The position numbers and the translations under genes are program-made. The notes beneath the pieces were generated by a model, which saw nothing but the letters and a program-made list of their open reading frames with translations, was not told the origin of the DNA and searched no databases. DNA of 64,000 nucleotides from CAWGUU01 sp963825765 (GTDB lineage: Bacteria; Actinomycetota; Acidimicrobiia; Acidimicrobiales; AC-14): contig CAWGUU010000007.1 of NCBI GenBank assembly GCA_963825765.1, positions 62,001-126,000 on the forward strand, given 5' to 3'. Positions 28,084 to 37,644 of this stretch are shown in pieces; positions within the stretch are counted from its first letter, which is position 1; every line of letters starts with the position of its first letter.

Positions 28084-29523
28084 TCAGGAGACTGACAGGA
28101 AACTCGTGCCGCTGAGCCCAGGACGCGGTCGGTCGTCGGCCACGACCGGCGCGAAACGACACGCTCCTCATGCGTCCCCGCCGCTCGACCCGTTCGGCGG
28201 GTTGAGTTCCGCTACCTTCGCACCCGGTCATCGCGAGGTCAAGGGCGACCATCGCGAGGTCAAGGGCGGCCATGCGTTTCCCCGCAGCAGGAGCGGCGTC
28301 TCGGGCGTGGTCGCGAAGGCGCTGGTCGACCCCAAAGCGGGCCGACATCATCGTCGCCGGCGTCGGCGCTCGACCTCGACTCCGGTCGAGTCGCGGCAAC
28401 TACGCCCGGTCTGCGGCCCTTCCCGCGGCCGCTCGAGCGACTGGGGCGACGCCGACCCGGCCGAGCGAGCTGCGGGAGAGCATCGTGGAGGTAGGCGCGG
28501 CGATGCGCTCGGTGCTCTCCGCCGTCGGATGCCTGAGATCGACCGTGATGCCGCGCCGCGGTGGTCGCTGGTCGTGCCGGTCAGCGACGCCCTCCAGGAA
28601 GGCGACTCGGCAGTCGCTGCTGCCCCCCGCTCTAGCCGCAGTCTCCAGCGGGCGCTGGAGCGCCTCCTGTCGGTGGCTGCCGCACTGACCGACACCTGAG
28701 GCGAACCCGAAATTGGTGGCCATGAACCCGCATCTTGCGGTGGCCGTGCCCGGGCCCCCGGGATTTTCCCAGGGGCACGTTCGAGACCGACCAGGTGGGC
28801 CGGTCCAAGGGCGTGTTGTGGGCTCCCGACGAGGACATCAGCTCCACCCACGCGCTGGCGGTGCTTGCCGGACGGTCCGAGGGGTTCCGGTATCGCTGGG
28901 ACGACAGGGTGTCTGGGAGCAGCTCGCCCACGACATGATCGTCTCGCCTGCGGCTGGAAGGACTTCCCGCAGCGTCTCCCACGTGTCCTCGCCGGGCGGG
29001 CCTCGACCATGCTGGGCCAACAGGTACGTCGCGACTTGGGCGCCACCGCCGAGTGGGCAGTGCACGCCCAGGACATTGTCAGGTGGCTCGCTCGGAGTGG
29101 CTTGGTCGCGGTCCTTCCTATGGCAGAGGAGCCTTGGCGTCACGCTCCGCCGTCGGTTGAGGGTGCTGTCCACAGATCGTAACTGTGACGACTAGTTCGG
29201 GGAACACCTCCGGATGCACAGGCGGAACCGCACCATCGGCGCTCGACCGGTCTTGGCAGCGCTCGAGTGGCGGCAACTGCTCCAGTCTGCGGCCCGTCGG
29301 AGCGAGTGGCTGACGGCGCCACGGGGAGGGGAGAGTCGGCGGGTGCGACGACGGTACGATCAGGGGGTCCGGTTCCCCCAGAAATTCCCCCAACGTCCGA
29401 CTTTCCCCCAAGTTTCCCCCAAGATTTTGGACCCGTAGGGACACGTCGAGACACAACGAGAGGAGGGTGGCAAGCCGCAAAGGTGCAGGTCACATAGGGG
29501 TTTTGGGCGAAAACAGCAGTCCA
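28084..29523. other. Gene-poor decayed region upstream of tRNA-Ala
   Basis: About 1.4 kb without an intact gene. Protein-like pieces appear in different plus-strand frames (SKGVLWAPDEDISSTHAL near 28800; DLGATAEWAVHAQDIVRWLA near 29035-29090) and cannot be joined without several frameshifts. The GC3 bias of real genes is lost. With the broken integrase on the other side of the tRNA, I read this as remains of an integrated element or of genes disrupted by it. Confidence 0.5.
28229..28270. repeat. 21-bp tandem repeat, two copies
   Basis: CATCGCGAGGTCAAGGGCGAC (28229-28249) is followed directly by a copy with one change (28250-28270). It lies upstream of the methyltransferase operon, on the far side of its promoter. 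Confidence 0.8.
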
Positions 29524-29600
29524 GGGGACGTAGCTCAGATGGCTAGAGCACCTGCTTTGCAAGCAGGGGGTCGTGGGTTCGAGTCCCATCGTCTCCACCA
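29524..29600 (+). tRNA. tRNA-Ala (UGC)
   Basis: The acceptor arms GGGGACG and CGTCTCC pair with a G3-U70 wobble, the alanine identity element. The anticodon loop is TTTGCAA (TGC), the T-loop is TTCGAGT, and CCA is encoded. It follows the gyrase and tRNA-Ile block at a distance; in many actinobacteria the two tRNAs are nearly adjacent, so about 23 kb has been inserted between them here. Confidence 0.98.
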
Positions 29601-29697
29601 CAAAACGCCAGGTCAGAGGGCTCAACGGCCGGTGGACCCGGCGGCGGCTCGGACGATCCGCAACAAATCCGCAACAGGGTGACGCGAATGCACGATC

Positions 29698-30020
29698 GTG
29701 GCGAGCATTCGGACTCCTCCTGAGGGCACGTTCCAGGTCCTGTACCGGGACCCTGCCGGACGGCAGCGATCCAAGACGTTCAAGCGCAAGACGGAGCGAA
29801 CCGCTTCACGTCTACGGTCCAGACAGACATCCTCCGGGGCGACTGGCTGGATCCTCATCTGGTACGCATGCGTCCTCGCGAGTGGTCCGAACGTTGGTCG
29901 GGTCACGATGACCCAGGGCTGCCTCAACCACACGCGACCTGGTTTGGAGCGGCCACTCCGGCTCAGTCGGCCGGGCTCCTGTCCGAGGCGATGACCCGCG
30001 TGCGCGCCGAGGAGCCTTAG
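29698..30020 (+). pseudogene. Decayed phage/ICE-type tyrosine integrase, N-terminal remnant
   Basis: From GTG 29698 the frame gives ASIRTPPEGTFQVLYRDPAG and RQRSKTFKRKTE, the typical SAM-like/AP2-like N-terminus of actinobacterial tyrosine recombinases. After a one-base deletion near 29796 the homology continues in the next frame (NRFTSTVQTDILRGDWLDP, then REWSERW) and reaches a TAG at 30018-30020. The catalytic domain is missing. It begins 98 bases after tRNA-Ala, the usual integration site of such elements. Confidence 0.75.
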
Positions 30021-30029
30021 CCTTGACGG

Positions 30030-30782
30030 ATGCACGTTGTCGGCTTGTGGCGCTACCCCGTCAAGTCGATGCAGGGCGAGGCGCTCAGGGCAGTTGACGT
30101 CGGGATCCTCGGTATCGCCGGGGACCGCCGCTACGGCATACAGGTCCAGGAGTCGGGGCGGATCCTGTCAGCCAAGCGCGACGGGCGCCTCCTCATGGCT
30201 CGGGCCGCGACCACCGACACAGTGCGGATCACCCTGCCGAACGGTGAGACGCTTGACCGTCCGGGACTGTCCTTAGATGCCGCCCTCAGCTCGTGGCTGG
30301 ACCGATCGGTGCACCTGGTCGAAGCCGACGACGAGGAGGCCCCGACCTTCGAGAGGCAGGCCGACGACCTCGATGACGCCTCGGCCAGCGTCTCCTGGCA
30401 GGGGCGGCCCGGGGCACTCGTCGACTCCGGTCCGGTGCATCTGCTGACGACGGCCAGCCTGAGGGCCATGGCCGCTCAGCGGCCCGACCTCGACTGGTCC
30501 GTGGCCCGCTTTCGACCCAATCTTCTCGTCGACGCCTCCGGGGATGAGCGCGTCGAGGACGCCTGGGTCGGGAGGCGCTGCTGCGTCGGCGACGTGCAGC
30601 TCGAGATCGTCAAGCGTTGCCAACGCTGCGCCATGGTCACCCGCCACCAGCCCGGGGGTCTCGACCGTCAGCTCGAGGTTCTGACCCATCTGTCACGGGT
30701 GGCGGAGGCCTGTCTCGGCGTGTTGGCTCGGGTGCTACGCCCGGGAACCGTCACCCTCGGCGCGCCCGTGTCCCTCGACTGA
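30030..30782 (+). CDS. MOSC domain-containing protein
   Basis: 250 residues. The N-terminal beta-barrel domain starts MHVVGLWRYPVKSMQGE and carries GIAGDRRYGIQ. The C-terminal MOSC domain ends with the Cys-containing RCQRCAMVTRHQPG motif (position of the molybdenum-cofactor sulfurase-type cysteine). Such proteins bind the molybdenum cofactor or transfer sulfur (MOCOS/mARC, YcbX group). The partner reductase is not encoded nearby. Confidence 0.9.
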   Translation: MHVVGLWRYPVKSMQGEALRAVDVGILGIAGDRRYGIQVQESGRILSAKRDGRLLMARAATTDTVRITLPNGETLDRPGLSLDAALSSWLDRSVHLVEADDEEAPTFERQADDLDDASASVSWQGRPGALVDSGPVHLLTTASLRAMAAQRPDLDWSVARFRPNLLVDASGDERVEDAWVGRRCCVGDVQLEIVKRCQRCAMVTRHQPGGLDRQLEVLTHLSRVAEACLGVLARVLRPGTVTLGAPVSLD

Positions 30783-30935
30783 TACGGGGGGATCTTGACG
30801 TCGAGATTCTCCTCTGCTGATTCGGCGATGATCGCCGGGTCGAGCAGATCGCCCCTCACCACGAAGGCGGCTTCCTCCGGAAGGGTCTCACCCTGCTTTG
30901 GCGGTGCTTCTTCGCTCCAGGCATCAACCGCGCAT
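30781..30935 (-). pseudogene. Possible gene fragment
   Basis: Read leftwards from about 30935, the minus strand gives a protein-like stretch (SEEAPPKQGETLPEEAAF, then VVRGDLLDPAIIAESAEEN) with coding-type composition. It has no start and runs into the end of the MOSC gene. It is probably the remnant of a small gene cut off by rearrangement. The rest of 30936-31193 shows nothing recognisable. Confidence 0.35.
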
Positions 30936-31193
30936 TCTGCTCGTGTCTAGCGACACCAGCGACTCCTCCGCCGGTCCCGAGGCCCGGATTCGTGCCCACG
31001 ACGTGCCCACCACAGTGGAGAACGGTGTCAATCAGCGGTCAGCCCGGTCAACGAAGATGGCCTTTGAACAGCACTGGACTTGACCTCGCGGATGAAATGG
31101 CGGCAGCCGGGTCAGCCCGTCGAATCGAAGGAGGCGTATCCGGAGAGGCGCCCGCGGGAAGCGAGGCCGCCGCCGCGGCCCGCTCGATCGAGC

Positions 31194-33365
31194 TCAGGCT
31201 GCGCAGTTGACGCGGGTGCCGTTGCGGCAGACGTTGCGGCCGGGGCCGCCGTCGTTGGTGTTGACCCCCGGGCCGCCGTCGAGGACGTCGGCGTCGGCGC
31301 CACCGAAGAGGGCATCGTTGCCCGGTCCGCCCTGCATCTGGTCCAGGCCCCCCTCGCCGGCCAGGAGGTCGGAGCCGCCGCCACCCATCATCGAGTCGCC
31401 GGCCGGGCCCCCGCACATGAGATCGTTGCCCTCGCCGCCGTCCAGGAAGTTCCCGCCCGCGCCTCCGTAGACGATGTCGCCGCCGCCCAGGCCGAGGATC
31501 ACGTCCGCCCCGTCGAGCCCGTAGATCACGTCGACACCCTGGGTGCCGGTCAGCCGATCGCCACGGGCGGTGCCCACGATGGCCCCCGGCCGGGGCGGAG
31601 GTGGCGCCGCGCACAGGGCCAGCAGCGACGACTGGGCGGAGACGAAGCCGAACCCCGAGTCGAAGTCGAAGCCGGACGTTCCCATGTCGATGGCGGTCGA
31701 CTCCAGGCGCGAGTAGAGCTGGGCGGGCGTGAGTCCCGGGGAGATCTGGCGCAGCAGCGCCCCCAGCGCGGCGGCGTGGGGCGCAGCCGCCGACGTGCCC
31801 TTGAAGTTCGGAAAGCCGTCGGGTTCGATATCCCTGCCGGGGAAGAAGGTGGTGTTGGTGTCGTCGGGTCCCACGATCTCCGGCTTCTGGCGCACCAGCT
31901 TGGGGATTCGACGTCCGGCCTTGTCGAACAGGATGGGCGTCCCACCGGCCGACGAGTAGGCGGCCAGCACCGGCGGGCTGGTGCCGAACACCGGCGTCTT
32001 CGAGTAGTTGGCGGCCCCCACCGACTCCGCCCCCGAGGCGTTGGCGTGTCCGAGCGCGGTGCTGCTCTTGGTGTCGAACTCGTCGATGGTCATGTCGGCC
32101 CCGAAGTTCACGTACTTCAGCAGTCCCGGCAGCGGACCTCCGCGATGGGAGATGGCCACGTTCAGCGTGAACTCTTCGAGCAGCTCGATCGGGGCGAGGA
32201 CCTCGAGTGCGTCCTTCCCGATATTGTGGTCCCTACCACCGATCCCCTCCTCGGGGTCCCCCGGAGGATCCTCGTAGAGGCAGATATCCAGGTCACTGGC
32301 TGAGCCGGGTGCGCCACTGACGCTGTAGAACGGCTGGTCCCACTGGAGCGACAGATGGGCAACGCCCCCCGCGGCCACGGTGACACGCTGGAAGACGTCG
32401 ACGCCCGGTCCCGGGTCGAAGTCGTGGGCCGGGCCCGTGCACGCGGTCAATCCGGACGGCCGGAAGGCGCTCTCGTAGGAGGTGCGGTCATAGTTGCCGA
32501 CGGCCGTGAAGTACGGGATCCCCTGGGCAACCACGGTGTCGACGGCTTGGGCCTCGATCCCGTCCTGGAACATCGGTTCCTTCAGGTTGGCGTAGTCGTC
32601 GTTGATGACGTCGGCGCCGGCCGCGGCCAACTTGACGATGCCCTGGGCGAAATTGGCCTGGCCGCCAGCGGCGTGGAACGCCTGAGCCGCCCCGGGGGCG
32701 ACGTCGTGGATGAGCTGCATCATGGCCCGGCCTTCGTCCGAGTCCGAGGCTGAACAGTCATCGTGCAGAACGAGGATGCCGGCGGGCAGGTCACCGGACG
32801 CGACGTCGGCGGCCGCCCCACCCTCGCAGTCGAAGCTGTCCGACAGCGTCCCGATCATCTGGCCCTTGCCGTCCACGCCGTAGCCGGCTCGCAGAAGATC
32901 GGTTCTCATGGCCGGGTCGCCCTGGCTGGTCGTGAGGCCGGCCTTGGTCACCGGCATCGAGGGTTGGGCGTACTCGAGGCTTGCCAGTTGGGCGGCCTCG
33001 TCGAGCGAGGCCACCGGCAGCCACCCGCTCACCAGCCGGCCGAAGGCGTCTCCGTTGTCCAGTCCGAGCGCCTTCAGATCGGCCAGGAGCACCCGGGAGT
33101 CCTGGGCGGCAGCGGCGTCGATCAACACCTCGTCGCCCCGCAGACGGAACCCGCCCGGCGCGGCCTTACGGGCGGCGCTCGTACCAGCGCCAGCGTCGAG
33201 GGTGTCCAGGCCCCCTTGGAGCTTGCCCTGGTCGGTGACCTCGGCCATGCCCCATCCGCCCGACTGGGCCAGGCTGGGCCCGGCGGCGAGGTAGGTGTGT
33301 CCCAGGAGAACGCACGCCGCGGCCACCAGGGCGGTCACGACTCGATCCGGCCCGCTCCGACCCAT
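31194..33365 (-). CDS. Secreted subtilase-like peptidase with C-terminal RTX repeats
   Basis: 723 residues. ATG at 33365 follows AGGGGGG. A signal peptide (VVTALVAAACVLLGHTYLAAG) is present. The peptidase core shows Asp176 (GTLSDSFD), Ser525 (FKGTSAAAPHAAA) and, where a subtilase has HGT, DEGRAMMQLIHDVAPGA with Glu211. That form is known in a branch of S8-like enzymes and recalls the Ser-Glu-Asp triad of sedolisins. An insert of about 200 residues separates these from the serine. Residues about 610-710 are Gly/Asp-rich calcium-binding nonapeptides (GGDIVYGGAGGNFLDGG, GGPGNDALFGG). It is exported and probably calcium-stabilised. Confidence 0.88.
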   Translation of the reverse strand: MGRSGPDRVVTALVAAACVLLGHTYLAAGPSLAQSGGWGMAEVTDQGKLQGGLDTLDAGAGTSAARKAAPGGFRLRGDEVLIDAAAAQDSRVLLADLKALGLDNGDAFGRLVSGWLPVASLDEAAQLASLEYAQPSMPVTKAGLTTSQGDPAMRTDLLRAGYGVDGKGQMIGTLSDSFDCEGGAAADVASGDLPAGILVLHDDCSASDSDEGRAMMQLIHDVAPGAAQAFHAAGGQANFAQGIVKLAAAGADVINDDYANLKEPMFQDGIEAQAVDTVVAQGIPYFTAVGNYDRTSYESAFRPSGLTACTGPAHDFDPGPGVDVFQRVTVAAGGVAHLSLQWDQPFYSVSGAPGSASDLDICLYEDPPGDPEEGIGGRDHNIGKDALEVLAPIELLEEFTLNVAISHRGGPLPGLLKYVNFGADMTIDEFDTKSSTALGHANASGAESVGAANYSKTPVFGTSPPVLAAYSSAGGTPILFDKAGRRIPKLVRQKPEIVGPDDTNTTFFPGRDIEPDGFPNFKGTSAAAPHAAALGALLRQISPGLTPAQLYSRLESTAIDMGTSGFDFDSGFGFVSAQSSLLALCAAPPPPRPGAIVGTARGDRLTGTQGVDVIYGLDGADVILGLGGGDIVYGGAGGNFLDGGEGNDLMCGGPAGDSMMGGGGSDLLAGEGGLDQMQGGPGNDALFGGADADVLDGGPGVNTNDGGPGRNVCRNGTRVNCAA

Positions 33366-33588
33366 ATCTCTGCCCCCCTGCTGCTCGTGCCTCCGCCATG
33401 CCCCGGCATGCCGAATGGCTGGAGCGACGGTACCAAGAGGGGAATTGTCACCCCAACCACGAGCCGACCGACTCCAAGCAGGCAGACGATGTCGGTGCGA
33501 AGCCACGTACGCGTTCGAGTCCGTGAGGTGGTTCCGACTCACACGCGTCGATTCATGATCCTCGCCGATGTGCGGTCCCGGTAGCCTC

Positions 33589-33984
33589 GTGCACGTGTTG
33601 TTCCGACGCGCCGCCGACGCGATCGCGGTCTCCCATCTGAGCCTGATCGGGTTCCTGCTGGTCGGCGGGTTCGTCGCCCGTGGCCGGCCGGGCGTCACCA
33701 AGGCCCACCTCGCCACCCTCGCCGCCACCGCCGCGGTCTACGCCGGCGGGTTCGATTGCCCACTCACCGTGTGGGAGAAGGACCTCCGCCAGCTGGCCGG
33801 CGATCAGATCTATGGCGGCGGCTACATCGAGCACTACCTGGTGTCGCCGTTCCACCCCGCCGGCATGAACAGAGGCATCGGCCTCGCCTTCGTCGGGACG
33901 GTCGTGGCCACCACCGCCATCGCCTACGGCAACCGGCTCCTGCGCCGGCCGGCCCGGGGACCGGCGGCGACCGGAAGGGCGTAG
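33589..33984 (+). CDS. DUF2784 membrane protein
   Basis: About 131 residues with three or four hydrophobic helices (AVSHLSLIGFLLVGGFVARG; HLATLAATAAVYAGGF). The DUF2784 signatures are CPLTVWEKDLRQ and YIEHYLVSPFHPAGM. Function is unknown. GTG at 33589 begins just before the first helix; ATG at 33568 would add seven residues. Confidence 0.8.
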   Translation: MHVLFRRAADAIAVSHLSLIGFLLVGGFVARGRPGVTKAHLATLAATAAVYAGGFDCPLTVWEKDLRQLAGDQIYGGGYIEHYLVSPFHPAGMNRGIGLAFVGTVVATTAIAYGNRLLRRPARGPAATGRA

Positions 33985-34007
33985 CCGCGCTCCTAGGTTT
34001 GTCGGCG

Positions 34008-35798
34008 ATGATCCTGGTCGACCTCGAGCGGGTCGCGGCCCGCCGGCCCGACCGTCCCCTGTTCGAAGACCTCTCGGTCACCGTGGCCACCGGCGACCGG
34101 CTCGGCGTCGTCGGGCGCAACGGGTCGGGGAAGTCGACCCTCCTGCGGCTCCTGGCCGCGGCGGATGAGCCGGAGGAGGGCGCGGCCCGCCGTGGTCGCA
34201 ACGTCCGGGTCGCCTTCCTCGGCCAGCACCCGGCCCTGCCTTCGGGAACCGTCCGGGCGGCGGTGGGGGTGGGATGGGAGGCGGCCGCCATCCTCGACCG
34301 CCTGGGCATGGGCGCCCTGGGCGACGCCGACGTCGCCACTCTGTCCGGGGGCCAGGCCAAGCGGGTGGCCCTGGCCCGCGCCCTGGTGGACGACGTCGAC
34401 CTGCTGGTGCTGGACGAGCCGACCAACCATCTGGACATGGAGGCGATCGCCTGGCTGGAGGACCGCCTGGCCGGCTTCGCCGGTGGGCTCGTGTTGGTCA
34501 CCCACGACCGCCACGTGCTCGACCGGGTGACTACCCGCATCCTGGAGCTCGACCGCGGCAAGGGCCACGTCCACGACGGCGGCTACGCCAGCTACCTCGA
34601 GGCCCGCAGCGAACGGGCGGAGAAGGAGGCGACGGCCGAGGCGGTCCGGCGCAACCTGGCCCGGTCCGAGCTGGCGTGGCTGCGGCGGGGGGCACCGGCC
34701 CGGACCCGCAAGCCCAAGGCCCGGATCGCCTCGGCGACCGCCATCGTGGAGGGCCGGGCGCCGCCGGTCGACTCGAACGTGCAGCTGGCCGCCGCCGACC
34801 GCGGCGGGACGACCCCACGGCTGGGCGACAAGGTCGTCGACCTCCACGCTGTCGGCCACCGGTTCCCGATCGACGGCGACGACGGTGACAGCGACGGGTG
34901 GTTGTTCCGTGGCCTCGACCTGGAGCTGGAGCCGGGCGGCCGGTTGGGCGTGGTGGGGCCCAACGGGTCGGGGAAGTCGACCCTGCTGGACGTCGCGGCC
35001 GGCCGCCGGGTGCCCGTCGAGGGCCGAGTGGACACCGCGCCGACCGTCCGGCTCGGCTACTACGACCAGGTCGGCGGCGACCTCGACCTGGCCAAGCGGG
35101 TGCGCGACGCCGTCGCCGGCAGGGCAGGACAGCCCACGTGGGAGCAGAACCGGCTGATGGAGCGGTTTCTGTTCGACACCGATGCCCAGTGGGCGCCGAT
35201 CGGCACGCTCTCCGGCGGGGAGCGTCGCCGCCTGCAGCTCCTCCTCGTGCTCGCCGAGCTGCCCAACGTCCTGCTCCTGGACGAGCCCACCAACGACCTC
35301 GACCTCGACACGCTCCGGGCCCTGGAGGACTACCTGGAGGGCTGGCCCGGGTCGTTGGTCGTCGTGAGCCACGACCGGGCGCTGCTGGAGCGCACCGTCG
35401 AGGACGTCGTCGTGCTGGCCGGCGACGGCCACGCCCGTCTGCCGCCCGGCGGGTATGCCGAGTACGAGGCCGCCCGTCGCCGGGCAGCCGCTCGGCCAGG
35501 ACAGCCGTCGGGCTCGAGGGCGGGCTCCGCAGCCTCCTCAAAGCGGGCCCCGGCCCCGCCGCCGCGGCCCCCGGCCAAGCCGCGGTCGCCGAGCACCCTA
35601 CGGCGGCTGGTCATGCTGGCCGAGAGGGACATGGCCGAGACCGCCGAGCGGCGGGCCCGGCTGGAGGCCGAGTTGGCGGTGGTGGCCGCCGACCACGCCG
35701 CCCTCGCCGCCACCGCCCACGCCCTGGCCGAGGCCGAGGTCGCCCTGGCCGAAGCCGAGGACCGGTGGCTGTCCCTCACCGAGGAGCTCAGCGGCTGA
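34008..35798 (+). CDS. ABC-F family ATPase (Uup-like)
   Basis: 596 residues, two ATPase domains and no membrane part. NBD1: GRNGSGKST, LSGGQAKR, LVLDEPTNHLDM. NBD2: GPNGSGKST, LSGGERRR, LLLDEPTNDLDL. The linker between them is the Arg/Lys-rich P-site interaction motif region. The C-terminal 100 residues form a coiled coil (LAERDMAETAERRARLEAEL), as in Uup. ABC-F proteins act on ribosomes, some giving antibiotic resistance. It is convergent with the radical SAM gene (7-base gap), so a self-protection role for the adjacent cluster is possible but unproven. Confidence 0.93.
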   Translation: MILVDLERVAARRPDRPLFEDLSVTVATGDRLGVVGRNGSGKSTLLRLLAAADEPEEGAARRGRNVRVAFLGQHPALPSGTVRAAVGVGWEAAAILDRLGMGALGDADVATLSGGQAKRVALARALVDDVDLLVLDEPTNHLDMEAIAWLEDRLAGFAGGLVLVTHDRHVLDRVTTRILELDRGKGHVHDGGYASYLEARSERAEKEATAEAVRRNLARSELAWLRRGAPARTRKPKARIASATAIVEGRAPPVDSNVQLAAADRGGTTPRLGDKVVDLHAVGHRFPIDGDDGDSDGWLFRGLDLELEPGGRLGVVGPNGSGKSTLLDVAAGRRVPVEGRVDTAPTVRLGYYDQVGGDLDLAKRVRDAVAGRAGQPTWEQNRLMERFLFDTDAQWAPIGTLSGGERRRLQLLLVLAELPNVLLLDEPTNDLDLDTLRALEDYLEGWPGSLVVVSHDRALLERTVEDVVVLAGDGHARLPPGGYAEYEAARRRAAARPGQPSGSRAGSAASSKRAPAPPPRPPAKPRSPSTLRRLVMLAERDMAETAERRARLEAELAVVAADHAALAATAHALAEAEVALAEAEDRWLSLTEELSG

Positions 35799-35805
35799 GC
35801 GGGTC

Positions 35806-37644
35806 TCAGTAGTAGCGGTTGTCCGGCAGGGCCAGCGACAGGTAGCGACCGTCGAGGTGGAGCATGAGGTCCCGGCCGACGAGCTCGGCGAGGGCGGCGT
35901 CCACCCAGCCGCCGTCGTCCGCGAACGCGGCCCCGATCTCCTCCCTCGACTTGGACTCGGCGCACAGCTCGTACAGGGCGGCCCGGTCGCCGTCGTAGCG
36001 GTAGCCGCGGTGCTCGCCGTTGCGCTCGTCGTGGATGCTGATCGAGCGCCACGTCTTGACGTAGCGCAGCGACGGACGGTGGGTGCTCTGCCATCGACGG
36101 GTCCACTCCTCCACCAGCTTGATGCACTCGTCGTAGCCGGAGGGCGCCAGGATGTCGCCGACCTCGTGCTCGAAGTAGTACGACACCCGTCGCAGGTCGT
36201 ATTCCGGCGGGTAGATGTGGCGATAGCAGGCCGAAGGCCGCAGCATGGTGATGGAGTGCGTCTCCGGGTCCTCGAACATCGGCGATCCCCGGTCGGGACG
36301 GGCCTGGCAGATGGCATAGGGCGGCTGCAGGTGCGGGATCCTGCGGATGACGTCCGCTTGGCCGCTGTAGTCCTCCGCCGTCTCGCCGGGGAAGCCGTAG
36401 AGGATGTTGTAAGAGTTGCGGATCCCGAAGTAGGTCGTCCACTTCAGCAGCTCGACGTTCCTCATGCCGGTCGTCCCCTTGCGCATGAGGGCGAGCACGT
36501 GGCTGCTGAAGCTCTCGATCCCCGGCTGCACCGACGTCAGCCCGCCCCGCCGCATGTCGCCGAGCTGCTTCCGGGTCAGGTTGGGGCGGATCTCGTAGTG
36601 GATGCGCAGGTCGGTGTGGTCCTCGGCCAGTCGCCCGAACAGGCGGCTCATGTACGCCGGCGCCAGGATGTTGTCGATGGCGTTGAAGTGAAGGGTGCCG
36701 TACCGGTTGGCCAGGTGCTGGAGCATGGCGAGCACCTGATCGGGGCTCTTGCGGCGGAACTCCATGCCCGACCGGTTGAGGCCGCAGAACGTGCAGTGGT
36801 TCTTCATCCCGTACCAGCAGCCCCGGGCCGCCTCGAACGGGAGCATCACGATCGGACCGCCGGGGTCGTAGCCGGTCGACCGTCGGCGGGCGTAGTACTC
36901 GTCGAAGTCGGGGACGGGGGTGAGGTCGAGGTCCTCGAGGTTCGGGGCCCGACCTTCGTAGACGACCCGGCCGTCTGCGTGGCGCCGGGCGATGCCGCGG
37001 ACGCCTTCCATCGACCGGCCGGACCGGATGCGGGCGACGATGTCGGGCAGGGTGAGGTCGGCGTCGCCGCAGTGGACGTAATCGACCTCGGGGTTGCGGG
37101 CCATGATCTCCAAGGCGATGTCGTCCTCGAACGTCGCCCCGCCGAAGATGATCGGCAGCCCGGGGTGCCGGCGCTTTATGGCCTTGGCCAGCGCCAGCGA
37201 CGCCACCATCTGCTGGAACACCACGGTGAACCCCACCAGGTCGTACGCCGACCAGTCGATGCTGTCGAGGGCCCACTCGACGAATGCCGGGGCGGCGACG
37301 TCGCGCACCCGCACCAGGTCGTCGAGGGTGCAGCCGCCGTCGTGGCAGATGGCCTGGAGCGAGAGGCGGAAATGGTCGAGGTAGCGGTCGTCGTCGCCGT
37401 CGAAATCGGGCCCGAACGCGGTCCTGGCCCAGATCCACTCGCCGGCCATGCACGGGTAGACCGTGGCCAGCGTGTCGTTGAGCCGCCAGCCGATCCGGCG
37501 GCCGAACTCCATGAACAGCGACATGGGCTCGACGTCGATCCCGGCCCGGCGCAGGGTCGGCGTCAGGAGTGCCAGCTGGAACGACGGCACGTGGGAGCCG
37601 AGCGTCGGCATGCTGACCAGGGCGACGGGTTTCTGGGCGGTCAT
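35806..37644 (-). CDS. B12-binding radical SAM RiPP C-methyltransferase
   Basis: 612 residues. Residues 1-220 are a cobalamin-binding-like domain (VALVSMPTLGSHVPSFQLAL; FTVVFQQMVASLALAKAIK; IIFGGATFED). The radical SAM cluster is C276, C284 and C287 in GCWYGMKNHCTFCGLN. The eight-residue spacing and the HCTFCGLN ending match the ribosomal-peptide-maturation radical SAM protein 1 family. A C-terminal 150-residue region (YYFEHEVGDILAPSGYDECI) follows. Such enzymes put methyl groups on unactivated carbons of peptide residues. Its start overlaps the stop of the gene before it as ATGA, so the two are translationally coupled. It is the third gene of the cluster. Confidence 0.92.
   Translation of the reverse strand: MTAQKPVALVSMPTLGSHVPSFQLALLTPTLRRAGIDVEPMSLFMEFGRRIGWRLNDTLATVYPCMAGEWIWARTAFGPDFDGDDDRYLDHFRLSLQAICHDGGCTLDDLVRVRDVAAPAFVEWALDSIDWSAYDLVGFTVVFQQMVASLALAKAIKRRHPGLPIIFGGATFEDDIALEIMARNPEVDYVHCGDADLTLPDIVARIRSGRSMEGVRGIARRHADGRVVYEGRAPNLEDLDLTPVPDFDEYYARRRSTGYDPGGPIVMLPFEAARGCWYGMKNHCTFCGLNRSGMEFRRKSPDQVLAMLQHLANRYGTLHFNAIDNILAPAYMSRLFGRLAEDHTDLRIHYEIRPNLTRKQLGDMRRGGLTSVQPGIESFSSHVLALMRKGTTGMRNVELLKWTTYFGIRNSYNILYGFPGETAEDYSGQADVIRRIPHLQPPYAICQARPDRGSPMFEDPETHSITMLRPSACYRHIYPPEYDLRRVSYYFEHEVGDILAPSGYDECIKLVEEWTRRWQSTHRPSLRYVKTWRSISIHDERNGEHRGYRYDGDRAALYELCAESKSREEIGAAFADDGGWVDAALAELVGRDLMLHLDGRYLSLALPDNRYY

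Noticed and set aside
28348..29076. Minus-strand 242-codon frame in the decayed region.
   Set aside because: Composition is Arg/Pro/Ser-rich without GC3 bias or any motif.
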